Shown piece by piece: positions 22,637-35,239 of a DNA stretch of 64,000 bases. The stretch covers positions 14,077,501 through 14,141,500 of the forward strand of contig CM070910.1 of NCBI GenBank assembly GCA_036417435.1, given 5' to 3'. A program made the translations under genes and the position numbers. Under the pieces are notes generated by a model. The model saw only the letters and a program-made list of their open reading frames with translations, made no database searches and was not told the origin of the DNA. Positions within the stretch are counted from its first letter, which is position 1. Every line of letters begins with the position of its first letter. Origin of the DNA: Inia geoffrensis (Eukaryota; Chordata; Mammalia; Artiodactyla; Iniidae).

Positions 22637-24392
22637 AAAACTATTGTGATGTTTCACCCAAGGATTTCCTTTAAAGAAATGATGAAAAAAAATGTGGGAC
22701 GTTTCTCCTAAAAAAGAATGACCCTCATCCTGCAAATACCAAGTTTAATAGCTCAAGGATGATGTATGGGGGCCTCTTATCCCACACCTTCTCTCAGTTC
22801 ACATCCGCTCCCCCCAACACACACACAATGTATTTTGCTATTTGTAGTCAAATACATTTTTTTTTAAATGAGAAAGGAGAACCACTTAAGCGTTCACCCT
22901 CCCTGACTTTACTAAGATTTACACGTTCATTTGAAAGAGGAACTTGCCCCTAATAGACCGTATGAACAAGCGTTTCCACGTCACGATGCCCTTGACATAC
23001 TGCACTAACTGCTCTTGACTATTGGAATTCCTTCAATGTTATACAGGATTACTAATCCAGTAAAATATTTGGCTACTGTAGACAATATCCAATGGGACAG
23101 TGTTTTCTTATATCCCTTTGTGATTTGGATCTTTTGATCATTTTTGTCAGTGAATTTTGAACCAAGAAAATGAATGAATTTTAGTCCTTAGCAAACAGAT
23201 CATTTGCAAATGTTGGACCTAGAGGAAAGTTTAAGTATACATTTAATATCAAATAAATTAAACTAAAATATGTTAACAAAATAAATAATATTTCAGAACA
23301 CTAATTATTAATGTTTAGCAAGCATTTAAATAGTACCCAACTTTGTGCAAGGCAACAAGCTTAGTCTGGCAACCAGAAGTAGAAAGGGGAAACCCGAAGT
23401 GGAAATTCATAGTTCCACCTTTCCAGGGAACTTCCCATGAGGAGCAGGAAGGTGAGCGTTAATAATACCAGGAAGTTCGAACAAGGGTAAGAAGGAAGCA
23501 GGCACTGAGTGAAGTACCCTCCCAGCCTCCAGGTCCACACAAAACCCTGATGATGTCATGAGTTTTCTTTAAAACCCCATCCCAAAGCATAGTCAGCATT
23601 CAGATCCTATCGGACCTGAAGACCGGAAGCTGGTCAAGTGGGAGAGGCTCCTGAGAGGACATTCTTATTGGGGTAAATCCAAGATGGACAGCAGTGCAGT
23701 GAGCCATTCTTCAGTCCTATTCCAGTGGGTTTATTGATTGTAGACTGTCCTTTCCATCTGGGACACTAAAGCAGGATAGCCAAGGTCATGTTAAACCCTA
23801 AGCCCACACCATGGTCGTTGGTAGAATATGTACCGCGAACTTTATACCCAGTAGCTGCTCAAAAACTGTCATTCACTGACTGACGCTCAAGTGAGTTTTG
23901 TCTGACATATGAGAGACATGTGAGTGGGTTGTATGTAACAGTTCTTGGAGTTATTTTTCAAGGCTAATGCCTTGAAATGCCCTAGAGACAGAGTACAAAT
24001 TGTACTTATAAAGCTAATTAGACAAGTATTATCTTGAATGGAATTATGAATTATGGTAACATATTGCAATGCATGTTTTCTGTTCCCTTTCAATCCTATA
24101 TATTGTGGAACGTGAACATAATTTTTTAAATACACATTTTTTAAAACAATGTAAGGTAATGCACCTCAGCATGCCTTTATACACTGATCAGATATAGAGA
24201 TTTTTATTCTAATTAATGAAACACAGATATTATTATCAAGAACCGACTATCGTGAAAATACTTTTAAGCATTTGTATGACAGAGGAAAAGTGATGGTGTC
24301 ATGACTAGATTTTCATTTGAGAGAGAAACATTGAATTATAGAAACTAATAGAAGTGATGATATCCATTTTAAGCAATTAAAAATGAATAAAG

Positions 24393-24583
24393 GGGCTTCC
24401 CTGGTGGCGCAGTTGTTGAGAGTCTGCCTGCCGATGCAGGGGACATGGGTTCGTGCCCCGGTCCGGGAGGATCCCACATGCCGCGGAGCCGCTGGGCCCG
24501 TGCACGTCCGGAGCCTGTGCTCCGCGGCGGGAGAGGCCACAGCAGTGAGAGGCCCGCGTACTGCAAAAAAATAAATAAATAAA
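24393..24583 (+). mobile_element. CHR SINE with internal deletion
   Basis: A sense copy from 'gggcttccctggtggcgcag' to an A/TAAA tail. About 19 bases around the usual 'gagccatggccgctgagcct' are missing, with 'gggcccgtg' joined to 'cacgtccgg'. Confidence 0.93.
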
Positions 24584-24888
24584 AATTCTCAAAATACTTT
24601 GGTTATGAGACAGTTTCTTCAGAGAGGTGGCTCCTGACCAGAGAAGCCTATCATAGTCATCTGAGGATGCACGGAGGGCGGGGAGAAGGTGGGAAGAGAG
24701 TTAGCAGTGGCACGTGCGGATGGAAGGCACCCGTAAATAATCCAGTACTGGTCCTAGCTTGAGAATCACTTCTTTACTCTCTGGAAGTAATAGAGTTGAG
24801 AAATAGTAGGTGATTCTGAGTGCAAGTTGTCTGTCTTTGAGAACATTCTATTGCAGATCCCTGCCTTGAAATATATCACATCCTTAGA

Positions 24889-25043
24889 GTCTTGGTGGGG
24901 GGAGGGGTTGTTTTGTTTTGTTTTGTTTTCTTGCCTGCACTGTGCAGCATGCGGGATCTTAGTTCCCCGACCAGGGATCCAACCTGTGCCCCTTGCAGTG
25001 GAAGCTCAGGGTTTAACCACTGGACCGCCAGGGAAGTCCCTAG
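24889..25043 (-). mobile_element. CHR SINE (short form)
   Basis: Antisense: a G-rich/(TTTTG)n tail, then 'gcatgcgggatcttagttcc' and 'ggaccgccagggaagtccc'. Flanked by cacatccttaga (24877-24888) and cacatccctaga (25044-25055). Confidence 0.9.
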
Positions 25044-25937
25044 CACATCCCTAGATTTTTTATTTTTTCTTACAATTTTATTTTATTTTATATTTTTTTC
25101 TTAACATTTTTATTGGAGTATAATTGCTTTACAATAGTGTGTTAGTTTCTGCTTTAGAACAAAGTGAATCAGTTATACATATGCATATATCCCCATATCT
25201 CTACCCTCTTGCATCTCCCTCCCTCCCACCCTCCCTATCCCACCCTTCTAGCTGGTCACAAAGCACCGAGCTGATCTCCCTGTGCTATGCGACTACTTCC
25301 CACTAGCTATTTTACATTTGGTAGTGTATATATATCCATATATACACTACCACTCCTTCACTTTGTCCCAGCTTACCCTTCCCCCTTCCCATGTCCTCAA
25401 GTCCATTCTCTAGTAGGTCTGCGTCTTTATTCCCATTTTGCCCCTAGGTTCTTCATGACCTTTTTTTTTTTTTTTTTTTTTTGTAGATTCCATGTATATT
25501 TGTTAGCATTACGGTATTTGTTTTTCTCTTTCTGACTTACTTCACTCTGTATGACAGACTCTAGGTCCATCCACCTCACTACAAATAACTCAATTTCGTT
25601 TCTTTTTATGGCTGAGTAATATTCCATTGTATATATGTGCCACATCTTCTTTATTCATTCATCTATCAGTGGACACTTAGGTTGCTTCCATGTCCTGGCT
25701 ATTGTAAATAGAGCTGCAATGAACACTGTGGTACATCATTCTTTTTGAATTATGGTTTTCTCAGGGTTATATGCCCAGTAGTGGGATTGCTGGGTCGTAT
25801 GGTAGTTCTGTTTTTAGTTTTTTAAGGAACCTCCATACTGTTCTCCGTAGTGGCTCTATCAATTTACATTCCCACCAACAGTGCAAGAGGGTTCCCTTTT
25901 CTCCACACACTCTCCAGCATTTATTGTTTGAAGATTT

Positions 25938-26912
25938 TTAGATGATGGCCATTCTGACCGGTGTGAGGTGATACCTCATTGTAGTTTTGATTTGCATTTT
26001 TCTAATGATTAATGATGTTGAGCATTCTTTCATGTGTTTGTTGGCAATCTGTATATCTTCTTTGGAGAAATGTCTATGTAGGTCTTCTGCCCAGTTTTGG
26101 ATTGGGTTTTTTGTTTTTTTGATATTGAGCTGCATGAGCTGCTCGTAAATTTTGGAGATTAATCCCTTGTCAGTTGCTTCATTTGCAAATATTTTCTCCC
26201 ATACTGAGGGTTGTCTTGTGGTCTTGTTTATGGTTTCCTTTGCTGGGCAAAAGCTTTTAAGTTTCATTAGGTCCCATTTGTTTATTTTTGTTTTTATTTC
26301 CATTTCCCTAGGAGGCGGGTCAAAAAGGATCTTGCTGTGATTTATGTCATAGAGTGTTCTGCCTATGTTTTCCTCTAAGAATTTGATAGTGTCTGGCCTT
26401 ACATTTAGGTCTTTAATCCATTTTGAGTTTATTTTTGTGTATGGTGTTAGGGAGTGTTCTAATTTCATTCTTTTCCCTGTAGCTGTCCAGTTTTCCCAGC
26501 ACCACTTATTGAAGAGGCTGTCTTTTCTCCATTGTATATTCTTGCCTCCTGTATCAAAGATAAGGTGACCATATGTGCGTGGGTTTATCTCTGGGCTTCC
26601 TATCATGTTCCACTGATCTATATTTTTTGTGTGTGCCAGCACCATACTGTCTTGATTACTGTAGCTTTGTAGTATAGTGCGAAGCCCAGGAGCCTGATGC
26701 CTCCAGCTCTGTTTTTCTTTCTCAAGATTGCTTTGGCTATTCGGGGTCTTTTGTGTTTCCATACAAATTGTGAAATTTTTTATTCTAGTTCTGTGAAAAA
26801 TGCCAGTGGTAGTTTGATAGGGATTGCATTGAATGTATAGATTGCTTTGGGTAGTAGAGTCATTTTCACAATGTTGATTCTTCCAATCCAAGAACATGGT
26901 ATATCTCTCCAT
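25938..26912 (-). pseudogene. L1 ORF2 C-terminal remnant
   Basis: A 324-codon frame with typical L1 ORF2 C-terminal peptides ([38 protein letters not shown]). It is out of frame with the reverse-transcriptase part and interrupted after 25938. Part of the L1 at 25057-27970, not a host gene. Confidence 0.93.
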
Positions 26913-27898
26913 CTATTTGTATCATTTTTAATTTCTTTCATCAGTGTCTTATAATTTTCTGCATACAGGACTTTTGTCTCCTTCGGTAGGTTTATTCCTA
27001 GGTATTTTATTCTTTTTGTTGCAATGATAAATGGGAGTGTTTTCTTAATTTCACTTTCAAATTTTTCATCTTTAGTGTATAGGAATGCCAGAGATTTCTG
27101 TACATTAATTTTGTATCCTGCTACTTTACCAATTTCACTGATTAGCTCTAGTAGTTTTCTGGTAGCATCTTTAGGATTCTCTATGTATAGTATCATGTCA
27201 CCTGCAAACAGTGACAGCTTTACTTCTTCTTTTCCAATTTGTATTCCTTTTATTTCTTTTTCTTCTCTGATTGCTGTGGCTAAAAATTCCAAAACTATGT
27301 TGAATAATAGTGGTGAGAGTAGGCATCCTTGTCTTGTTCCTGATCTTAGTGGAAATGGTTTCAGTTTTTCACCATTGAGGACAATGTTGGCTGTGGGATT
27401 GTCGTATATGGCCTTTATTATGTTGAGGTAAGTTTCCTCTGTGCCTACTTTCTGGAGTTTGTCGAAAGCTTTTTCTGCATCTATTGAGATGATCATATGG
27501 TTCTTCTCCTTTGATTTGTTAATATGGTGTATCACATTCATTGATTTGCGTATATTGAAGAATCCTTGCATTTCTGGGATAAGCTCCACTTGATTATGGT
27601 GTATGATCCTTTTAATGTGCTGTTGGATTCTGTTTGCTAGTATTTTGTTGAGGATTTTTGCATCTATGTTCATCAGTGATATTGGCCTGTAGTTTTCTTT
27701 TTTTGTGACATCTTTGTCTGGTTTTGGTATCAGGGTGATGGTGGCCTCATAGAATGAGTCTGGGAGCGTTCCTCCCTCTGCTATATTTTGGAAGAGTTTG
27801 AGAAGGATAGGTGTTAGCTCTTCTCTAAATGTTTGATAGAATTTGCCTGTGAAGCCATCTGGTCCTGGGCTTTTGTTTGTTGGAAGATTTTTAATCAC
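26780..27898 (-). pseudogene. L1 ORF2 reverse-transcriptase remnant
   Basis: A 372-codon frame with RT landmarks in order: [59 protein letters not shown], then [11 protein letters not shown]. The last should read FADDM; the first catalytic Asp is Gly. The frame is lost near 26790. Confidence 0.95.
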
Positions 27899-28849
27899 AG
27901 TTTCAATTTCAGTCCTTGTGATTGGTCAGTTCATATTTTCTCTTTCTTCCTGGTTCAGTCTTGGAAGATTCCTAGAGTTTTAAAAGACATGTTGCTCTTG
28001 ACATTTTCTCCAAGCAGATACCTCTTTAGTTGAACCGAGTTTACAACTCGGAGATGGAGATATTTTGCTTATCTGCCATTCAGTTCTATTAGGAGCAGTG
28101 TCAGTAAGGTGACCACATGCCCCAAACCAAAAGGTGGCAAGTATAAAAAAACGTACGCTCTGAAAGCAGAATTGAATTTTAAGTAAGAGTTGTACCGGAA
28201 ATCATTGATCATGTGTTTCCTCCTCCACATCGCCTTTCGTTTTAGAGCCATCTATGTACATACATCCAGTCAGCCATGTCAGGCCCTCAACAGGGACTCA
28301 GTAGTCGATTTTTGCTACTATTACTTGGTAATAATAGAGTTGAGAAGTACTATCTGTGTCCCTCCCACATTCCTGCTGACACCCTGCCCTCACTGGGAAA
28401 TAACTTTTCAAATCTAATTTATCTATCCCTGCTCTACGCCCTTGATCCTGCCTCCTGTGCATCCTCGCTCCATCATCTGTATTCATCTGTAATTTCTCTC
28501 CTTTTTCTTCTGTCTTCGGCTCCTTCCTCATGAGTTCCTTTTTCTCTGCCTAAAAACATTCTAAAGCGATTCCAAAACATTAAGCTACATTAAACAAAAC
28601 AAACAAACAAAAAATCTTGTAGCCAGATAGATCATTCTACAGGATTCATACCGTATTTACTTACCTTCGCTGCCTACTTTTTAAAAATAATTAACAATCC
28701 TCTTTCATTATAAGTGTATTTCTCTCAAATGCGTCCTGTTTTCTGTTTCCATAGCACTTGCTGAGCTATTCACTTAGGGTCAGCAGACCTCTTCTAATGA
28801 ATGGCCCTTTTTAGGCCTCAGCAACTACCTTGCTCTGCCTTTGACAAAG

Positions 28850-29010
28850 TGGACCCATGATTCCAAACTTAAGCATGCCTAGAGCTTACTTGGAGTGCTT
28901 GTTAAGTGTACATTCCCTGGCCACACCCCCAGAGGTTCTGACTCAATAGGACTGGGTTGGGGTCTAAGAATCTGCATTTATGTGAGACAAACCAGGTGAA
29001 AAGTAATGAA
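28850..29010. mobile_element. MER5-like DNA transposon remnant
   Basis: The run 'ggttctgactcaatagga', 'gtctaagaatctgcattt' is the familiar terminal sequence of MER5-type hAT non-autonomous elements. Boundaries by eye. Confidence 0.6.
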
Positions 29011-29044
29011 GAAGGCATTCAAATCACACTGTGACCAACACTGT

Positions 29045-29330
29045 CTTCTTTTTTAAATTATTTTTAATTGAATGTATTTGACACACAACACTGTGTAAAT
29101 TTAAGGTAAAATTAAGGTAAATTTAAGCTTGTTACTTTGATACACTGATATAATGTAATATGATTGCCATTGTAGCGATATTTATCACATTACAAAATTA
29201 GAGTACAATATTGTTGTTTATATTCATTTTACTGTGCATTAGAGCTCTAGGGCTTATTTACTACTCGTTGCAAGTTTGTATCCCAAACTACCATCAGTCC
29301 TATCCCCCGCCCACCACCAGTTCTTTCTCG
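29045..29330 (-). mobile_element. Old L1 3' UTR fragment
   Basis: Antisense L1M-type 3' UTR: 'ttttaattgaatgtatttga', then 'cttgttactttgatacactg' and 'gtaatatgattgccattgta'. Strongly diverged. Confidence 0.6.
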
Positions 29331-29824
29331 AAACATTTCCTGCCTTTAGTTTTATGCTACACTTCCCTTCTTCACCTCCTTCCTTTCTGATTATTTTTTC
29401 TTCCACTGTGATTCCTCCTTCTTTAACCTTTTAAAACTCATTCTTCTTAGTCCAACCCCTTTCAGGATGAAACACATCCTTCCATAGGGCTTCAACTCTA
29501 TGCCAACAGTATGTAAACCAATGCAATAAACTTCGTCGTCTCTTCTGGACCTAAGTTTCTGCCACAATATTGCTGAAATACATCCCACAGGGGGCAAAAC
29601 GGTTAGAACCGTGGACGTGTAATCTGTTTGGTGACGATCCACTGGAAAGGTTAACTTTTTCCTCCCAGTTATTCTTCATAGTAGTATAAATTACATTATT
29701 TGCAAAAGTCAGGTAGTATAGATTATATTATTTGTGAAAGTAATAATTTCTGTGACAACCGTGAGGTTTCTGTCACTGTTATATTAGTATAGCTGTGCTG
29801 AGTATAACCGTGGTTGATACTTTT

Positions 29825-29995
29825 TTAATGTTTCCCATGTACTGGCACCTTCTGTCATTCACTTCATTTAAATCTCACAAGTACTCTTACTTCATTTCCA
29901 TTTTCTAGACAAAGAAACAGAGACACAGGAGGGGTGTACAACTGCCCACAGTCACACGGCCAGTAGGTGGCTGAGCCCGGCTGGACTCTGGCTTT
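29825..29995 (-). mobile_element. MIR-like SINE remnant next to exon 4
   Basis: Antisense MIR: 'aaatctcacaagtactctta', then 'aagaaacagagacacaggag' and 'cacacggccagtaggtggct'. It ends less than 100 bp before the exon 4 acceptor. Confidence 0.7.
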
Positions 29996-30080
29996 AGACC
30001 CAGTGCTGGCTTCTGCTCATGAGGGAAACATGAGTGAAGCCTCTTAACTGAAGTTGGTGTCTCTCCTCCTCTGCCCACAG

Positions 30081-30243
30081 GATAAAGAAACTGAAGGAGA
30101 CTCTGGTCGCCGTCCAGCAGCTGGATAAAAACATGAGCAGCCTGAGAACGTGGCTGGCCCACATGGAGTCAGAGTTGGCCAAGCCGATCGTCTACGATTC
30201 CTGTGACTCAGAAGAAATACAGAAAAAGCTTAACAAGCAGCAG
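30081..30243 (+). CDS. SYNE1: SYNE1 coding exon 4 of window (first shared exon of alpha2)
   Basis: 163 bases, phase 2 in and phase 0 out (window codons 161-215): (R)IKKLKETLVAVQQLDKNM, then SSLRTWLAHMESELAKP, ending EEIQKKLNKQQ. First half of a spectrin repeat with the Trp of LRTWLAHMESEL. Acceptor ctgcccacag|G; donor CAG|gtaaac. Both the giant isoform (from exon 3) and alpha2 (from 21310) splice here, so this is the branch point between them. Confidence 0.97.
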
Positions 30244-32552
30244 GTAAACTGTAAAACAATGGAAGGAAAGTTAATAGGTTCTTGAAAACCTGTCCTCCTG
30301 GCCAGAATAGAGACATGATTGTGAGATGGTGAATCGGGATGGAAAACCTGGAGGAAGCCGGGCAGGACTGGTGAGAAAGGGAAGGCATTGGCTAGAGAGG
30401 TGTTTGGGGCAGATAGGTTCCATCTCCTCACAAAGTTGACTCTTACGAAGGTCTGCCATCGTAGGGTTAATGTCACTGGTCTGCCAAGAAGCCATCCTAA
30501 GATGGTAGGTTAGGTTGGGCTGCAATAATGTATCCAGACCAGTGCTGACAGTTTATTTATTTGTGGGTCGCTAACTCACAACCATGGACTTAGAAATGAG
30601 CCTTTTTCTTTTTTCTGCATACAGCCTTTGGAGAAAGATCACAGTGCATACTTAGAGTTTTTAGAGTCTAACATAATTTTGTTTTGCAAGGAGGATTGCA
30701 CGACCTGCAGACCACATACTGTAATGTCATCTTGATGTGTGTAGCAAATACAGCACAATACACAACCCAGCAAAGCAAAAGAGGGTGACCCTGAAAAATA
30801 CGTACAGAAGGGATTTTCACTTCCCACTCCCCTTGCTTATTCTTACTCAGCACAGTAGACTCCAGCTGTCAGTAATAAACACCATAAATCCCCCATAAGA
30901 AGTATTGCTACTTCATGCTTTTAGATTGTCCTTGAAAATTCTGCCTGCGCTCTGGTTATTTCCATTACATTAAGCCATTATATTCAAGTTGCTTAACTTT
31001 AAAAAAATGTATAAATGGACCTATTTCTTCAGTCCTATGAAGTAGTTTATGTATTTTATTTTACAAAGAGAACAGTTATTAAAATACAGTTTTTAGGTGT
31101 TGGATGTTTAAATTAGCATTTTTTTTTAAGAAATTGTTAGCAGGACATTTTTCAATTTTCTGTAAGATTAAAACCCTCTGACAGACTCTCTGATGTTTGA
31201 AATTCTGATGATTAACTCTGGGGGTTGTGGTTGGCCTCCAGCTCCCCACCTTCTCCTGGAGAACATGGTAATGACATCTACATGTGACAAGAGTTAAAAT
31301 GCTAATGACCAGTATTATAATTTAGCAAATGTAAGAAAATCAAAACAGTATCTAGTTAAGTGTGGGAAATTGATTATACGCATCCGTAGTTGCAGCCACT
31401 ACTAAAACCCAAATCAAATAAAAGGTCAAAACCTACAATGGCAAAAAGAACAGAAGAGAAGATGATAGAGCTGCCAGACATCCGAGAGAATTTGGAAGGT
31501 GGAAAGTAGACAGATGAACAGAGATGGTGTTAGCAGAGTGGAGGGTGGAGAAAGCTGATTCACGCCGCAGAGTTCCCAAAACGCTCACCCAGGAAGTGGA
31601 GCTATCAAGTCTGTGGGGCTTTAAAGGGAAAATGGCGTGAAAGTCTGAGAAAGGAGTGGCGAGATGAGCAGATTTCCCCTAAGCCCAGCTAGTCAGGCAG
31701 CTCTGCTTTGTTGACTCTCTGGAGAAGGCCAGGCCATCCAGAGGGACTTGGGATTCGGTGACACAGGACGCCATCTGTGCTGGAGCCACTCTGTTAAAAA
31801 CAGAGGGATTAAGGGAAAGACTCTGTGCCAAACCCCACAGCATCGCCTCTCATGAGGTCACTAGCCAGGCTTGTGCTGCAGCCAGGATTTACGCGAGAGT
31901 TTCAAAATCCAATTCAGTTATTCTGTAAAAGTCCCCCTGCCCCCAAAATAAAGTGGAAAGGAAGAAATTACCAAAGGAGTAATGCAGAAAAAGAATTCCG
32001 AAATTGAAAATTTACACACTTCTAGAACACAAACCCTACAGGTGCCCAGAAAAATTAAAAGCTAAGCTGTTATGAAATTTCAGAACATGGGGGATGAAAG
32101 AAGATTTTAAGGCTTCCAAGATGAAAAAGTTGGATTTCTCCAAAACAATGATGGAAGCTAGTATACAATGGCGGAATGCCTTCAAAAGGCTGAGAAGATT
32201 TTTTTATGATTTAGAATAATATATCTGCCATTTAATATATAAAATATTTACCTTCTATGCACACATTCACAAGAAGCTAATGAAAGATATGCTCCATATA
32301 CTGAAATGAGAGGAAAAATAATATTCAACCCAGGAGAAGGAAGGTCCCTAGGATGATGGTAAAGGGAAGTCCCAAATGACAATGGTACTGCAACCTAGAA
32401 AGAGCCTGTCCAGACAGGAGCAGGGAGTCTGGGTGCTCTAAGAGGAACATCTCCAAGGAGGAAAATAGTTGAACCAGATGACCTGATAGGCTTAACCATA
32501 CTAGAAAGAGCTTTATTAGCACCATAAGAGAAAGAATAGCAGCTAGCAATAT

Positions 32553-33214
32553 AAATTTTTTTTTATTAGAGTATAGTTGCTTTACAGTATTCGGTTAGTT
32601 TATACTGTACAGCAAAGTGAGTCAGCTATACGTATACATCTATCCCCTCCTTTTTGGATTTCCTTCTCATTTAGGTCACCACAGAGCATAGAGTAGAGTT
32701 CCCTGAGCTATACAGTATATTCTCATTAGTTAGCTATTTTATACATAGTATCAGTAGTGTATATATGTCAATCCCAATCTCCCAATTCATCCCACACCCC
32801 CCCCCCCTTTTCCACCCTGGTATCCATACGTTTTTGTTCTCTACATCTGTGTCTCTATTTCTGCTTTGTAAATAAGATCATCTGTAACCATATTTTCAGA
32901 TTCCACATATATGCATTAATATACGATATTTGTTTTTCTCTTCTGACGTACTTCACTCTGTATGACCGTCTCTAGGTCCATCCATGTCTCTACAAGTGAC
33001 CCAACCTCATTCTTTTTTATGGCTGAGTAATATTCCATTGTATATATATGTACCACAACTTATTTATCCATTTCTCTATTGATGGACATTTAGGTTGCTT
33101 CCATGTCCTGGCTGTTGTAAATAGTGCTGCAGTGAACATTAGGGTGCATGTGTCTTTTTGAATCATGGTTTTCTCTGGGTATATACCCAGTAGTGGGATT
33201 GCTGGGTCATATTT
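32553..33214 (-). mobile_element. L1 3' fragment, minus strand
   Basis: Antisense L1 3' UTR and the very end of ORF2 ('attagagtatagttgcttta', 'attccattgtatatatatgt', 'gttgcttccatgtcctggct', 'cccagtagtgggattgctgg'). Related to the copies at 5600 and 25057. Truncated at 33214, where a (GA)n run starts. Confidence 0.9.
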
Positions 33215-33217
33215 TAA

Positions 33218-33258
33218 AGAGAAAAAGAGAGCGAGGGAGAGAGAGAGAGAGAGAGAGG
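33218..33258. repeat. (GA)n microsatellite
   Basis: A GA-rich run with an uninterrupted (GA) core at 33236-33256, directly at the 5' breakpoint of the L1 fragment. Confidence 0.9.
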
Positions 33259-33739
33259 ACTATTGATTTTAGAAAAACAAAAAGTTATGTAAGAGAAGAA
33301 CTATAACCATAGCATATTTTGTTGCTTAAATGTGAAAAGTATTAAAACACCGTAATCACGCAAAGACGTGATTATTGCTCTAGCTATGAGAGGTGCTAAA
33401 ATAGTCATTGGATCCCCGTGAGTCATGTAGAAGTTTATTCCTTCTCCGCCGTAGAAGCACTGATAATGTCTAACATTTAAAAATCAAGAAATAGCAAATA
33501 CAAACCTGTTACTTAGAAAAACGGAAGTAACAACCAGAAGACACAGCTACAAGAGACGGAAGTGGTCGTTTCCGGAGAAGAATCAGGGCTGAAATGAAAA
33601 GGGTACCACTTCATTGGAAGCTTAGTCGTCATTTTTGACTTTTTAATATATTAATAAATGTTCACATAGCCTTTTAATTAAACTTGAAAGGTAAAAAAAC
33701 CCCTGTACACCAGTAGTTAAAATTGAAGACTTTCTGGAT

Positions 33740-33930
33740 TCCAGTCCTGGCCTCACCACTTTTCTGTGTGAACCAGAGCAAAGTAATGAACTCTTAACCC
33801 TCAGCTTCCTTACATATAGGTTGCTGATAATGAGTACACGGCTCCCCGTGTTATTGTAAAAGGTTAACAAAAAAAGCACTTAGCACAGTGCCCAGCATAA
33901 AGTGGGCGCTTAGCAAATTTTATTTTAACC
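33740..33930 (+). mobile_element. MIR-like SINE remnant
   Basis: Features such as 'ctcagcttccttacat', 'ttgctgataatgagtaca' and 'cacttagcacagtgcccagc' match sense MIR. Diverged. Confidence 0.55.
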
Positions 33931-34909
33931 ATATCATATTTACTAGTTTCCTTTATGGAAATTGTTTGACCATGATTTTGTAAAAATTGTAGCATTTGGG
34001 GATCCATGTTTGAAAAGACAGATAAATAGTAATCTGTCTCCAAAAGGGAAAAATTCTGACAAATATTTAAATGGACAGATTAAATTGGTAAAAAATACAT
34101 TGTCTTCTGTTTCCCTATGTGGAGTTTCTGTATGTCTCTCTTGCCAATGTACTTAATTCTTATAGATTTAATTGGGCAGAAATATATATAGACTTGAGAT
34201 GGCTTCAGATAACGTTTTGTCCGATTTCTCTGTGTTATAAATGAAAAAGAATGAATCCAGTGACGCTATGTGACAATTTGAGGCCATCACCAATGGAAGT
34301 TAAAGCTGAGACTAAAATTGTGATCTGTATTTGGGTACTTATATACTTATAAGACCCCCTCAAGCCTTATTTTATATATTGATCTGAACAAAAACTTCTG
34401 AGCAGAAGCACAGGGGGACTTTTCTCCAGTGTTTACTGTGTTAACCTGGTCAAGCTCCTGGAAGTAAATCTCACCAAATTGGGGGGCCCCCATGACTGGG
34501 TCGGTCAGAGGTGTCCACACTGAGCCTCCAACAGTCCGTCAATTAGAGTTCTGGGTTTCACACACCAGCGCTGGTTCCCACAGTGGTTTCCCCTTATGAG
34601 TCTCCCCTCTGAGAGAGATTCAAAAGTATATGGAGGAGTGATGTCACCAAGACGGTGGCATAAGCCGTTCCTGACTTAAGTCCCCATCACGAGAAAACCA
34701 ATAAGCAACTATGCATAGACAGGACACCATTGTGAAAATCCCAGAACCTAGGGTGAGGCTGCAGCAGCCCTTGGACATCAGAGACTGGGAAGGACCACGT
34801 TAGAAGGTGGCTGCACTCTGCCCACATCGCCTGCCCCAGGCTGGCACAGCACCGCACCAGAGCGCCCCAGCCTGTGGTTTCTCCAGTTGGAAAAGACAGG
34901 CCAAGGTGG

Positions 34910-35034
34910 GGAATTCTCTGGCCATCCAATGGTTAGGACTCCATGCTCTCACTGCCAGGGACCCGGGTTCAATCCCTAGTCGGGGAACTAAGATCCTGCA
35001 AGCCGTGGGGCATGGCCGAAAATTTTAAAAAGAG
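34910..35034 (+). mobile_element. CHR SINE (short form)
   Basis: Sense: 'gaattctctggccatcca', 'ttcaatccctagtcgggga', 'gggcatggccgaaaatttta'. Flanked by aggccaaggtgg (34898-34909) and aggccaaagtgg (35035-35046). Confidence 0.9.
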
Positions 35035-35239
35035 AGGCCAAAGTGGACACCCAGCTACCCCAGTATTGTATGACGCTTCCCAGGAGGCCCGCTTGGGTCT
35101 CTCTTCATGGGGATCACTAAGGAAATCTATGAGGCTCAGTCACAGGGGATCAGATAGAGATGGAGAAGGGGTGTGGGGCTTACAGCACCTGCACTCAGAT
35201 CTTGGTGGACTGCATTCCTCCTTGCAGCTGCACCCAAGC

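Larger units (their letters stand above)
25057..27970 (-). mobile_element. L1 insertion, 2.9 kb, minus strand, ORF2 remnant
   Basis: A 5'-truncated L1 with its 3' UTR at the left edge. Two overlapping minus-strand frames cover ORF2 from the reverse-transcriptase core to the C-terminus. The first, 27898-26780, includes [16 protein letters not shown] and the palm region. The second, 26912-25938, includes [20 protein letters not shown] and [11 protein letters not shown] frameshift separates them. The usual catalytic FADD box reads FAGD (Gly codon at 27200-27202), so the enzyme is dead twice over. The endonuclease domain and ORF1 are absent. Confidence 0.95.
13424..30080 (+). other. SYNE1: SYNE1 intron 3 of window (16.7 kb), hosts the alpha2 promoter
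   Basis: The largest intron in the window. It contains the nesprin-1-alpha2 first exon (21219-21310). CHR SINEs lie at 16517, 18881, 20322, 22446, 24393 and 24889. L1 pieces lie at 17472-17760, 25057-27970 and 29045-29330. It also holds L2/MIR remnants, a MER5-like piece near 28850-29010 and a MIR close to exon 4. The stretches 13430-14180, 15000-16500, 19600-20320, 22640-24390 and 28000-28850 hold nothing I recognise beyond AT-rich simple sequence. Confidence 0.85.
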
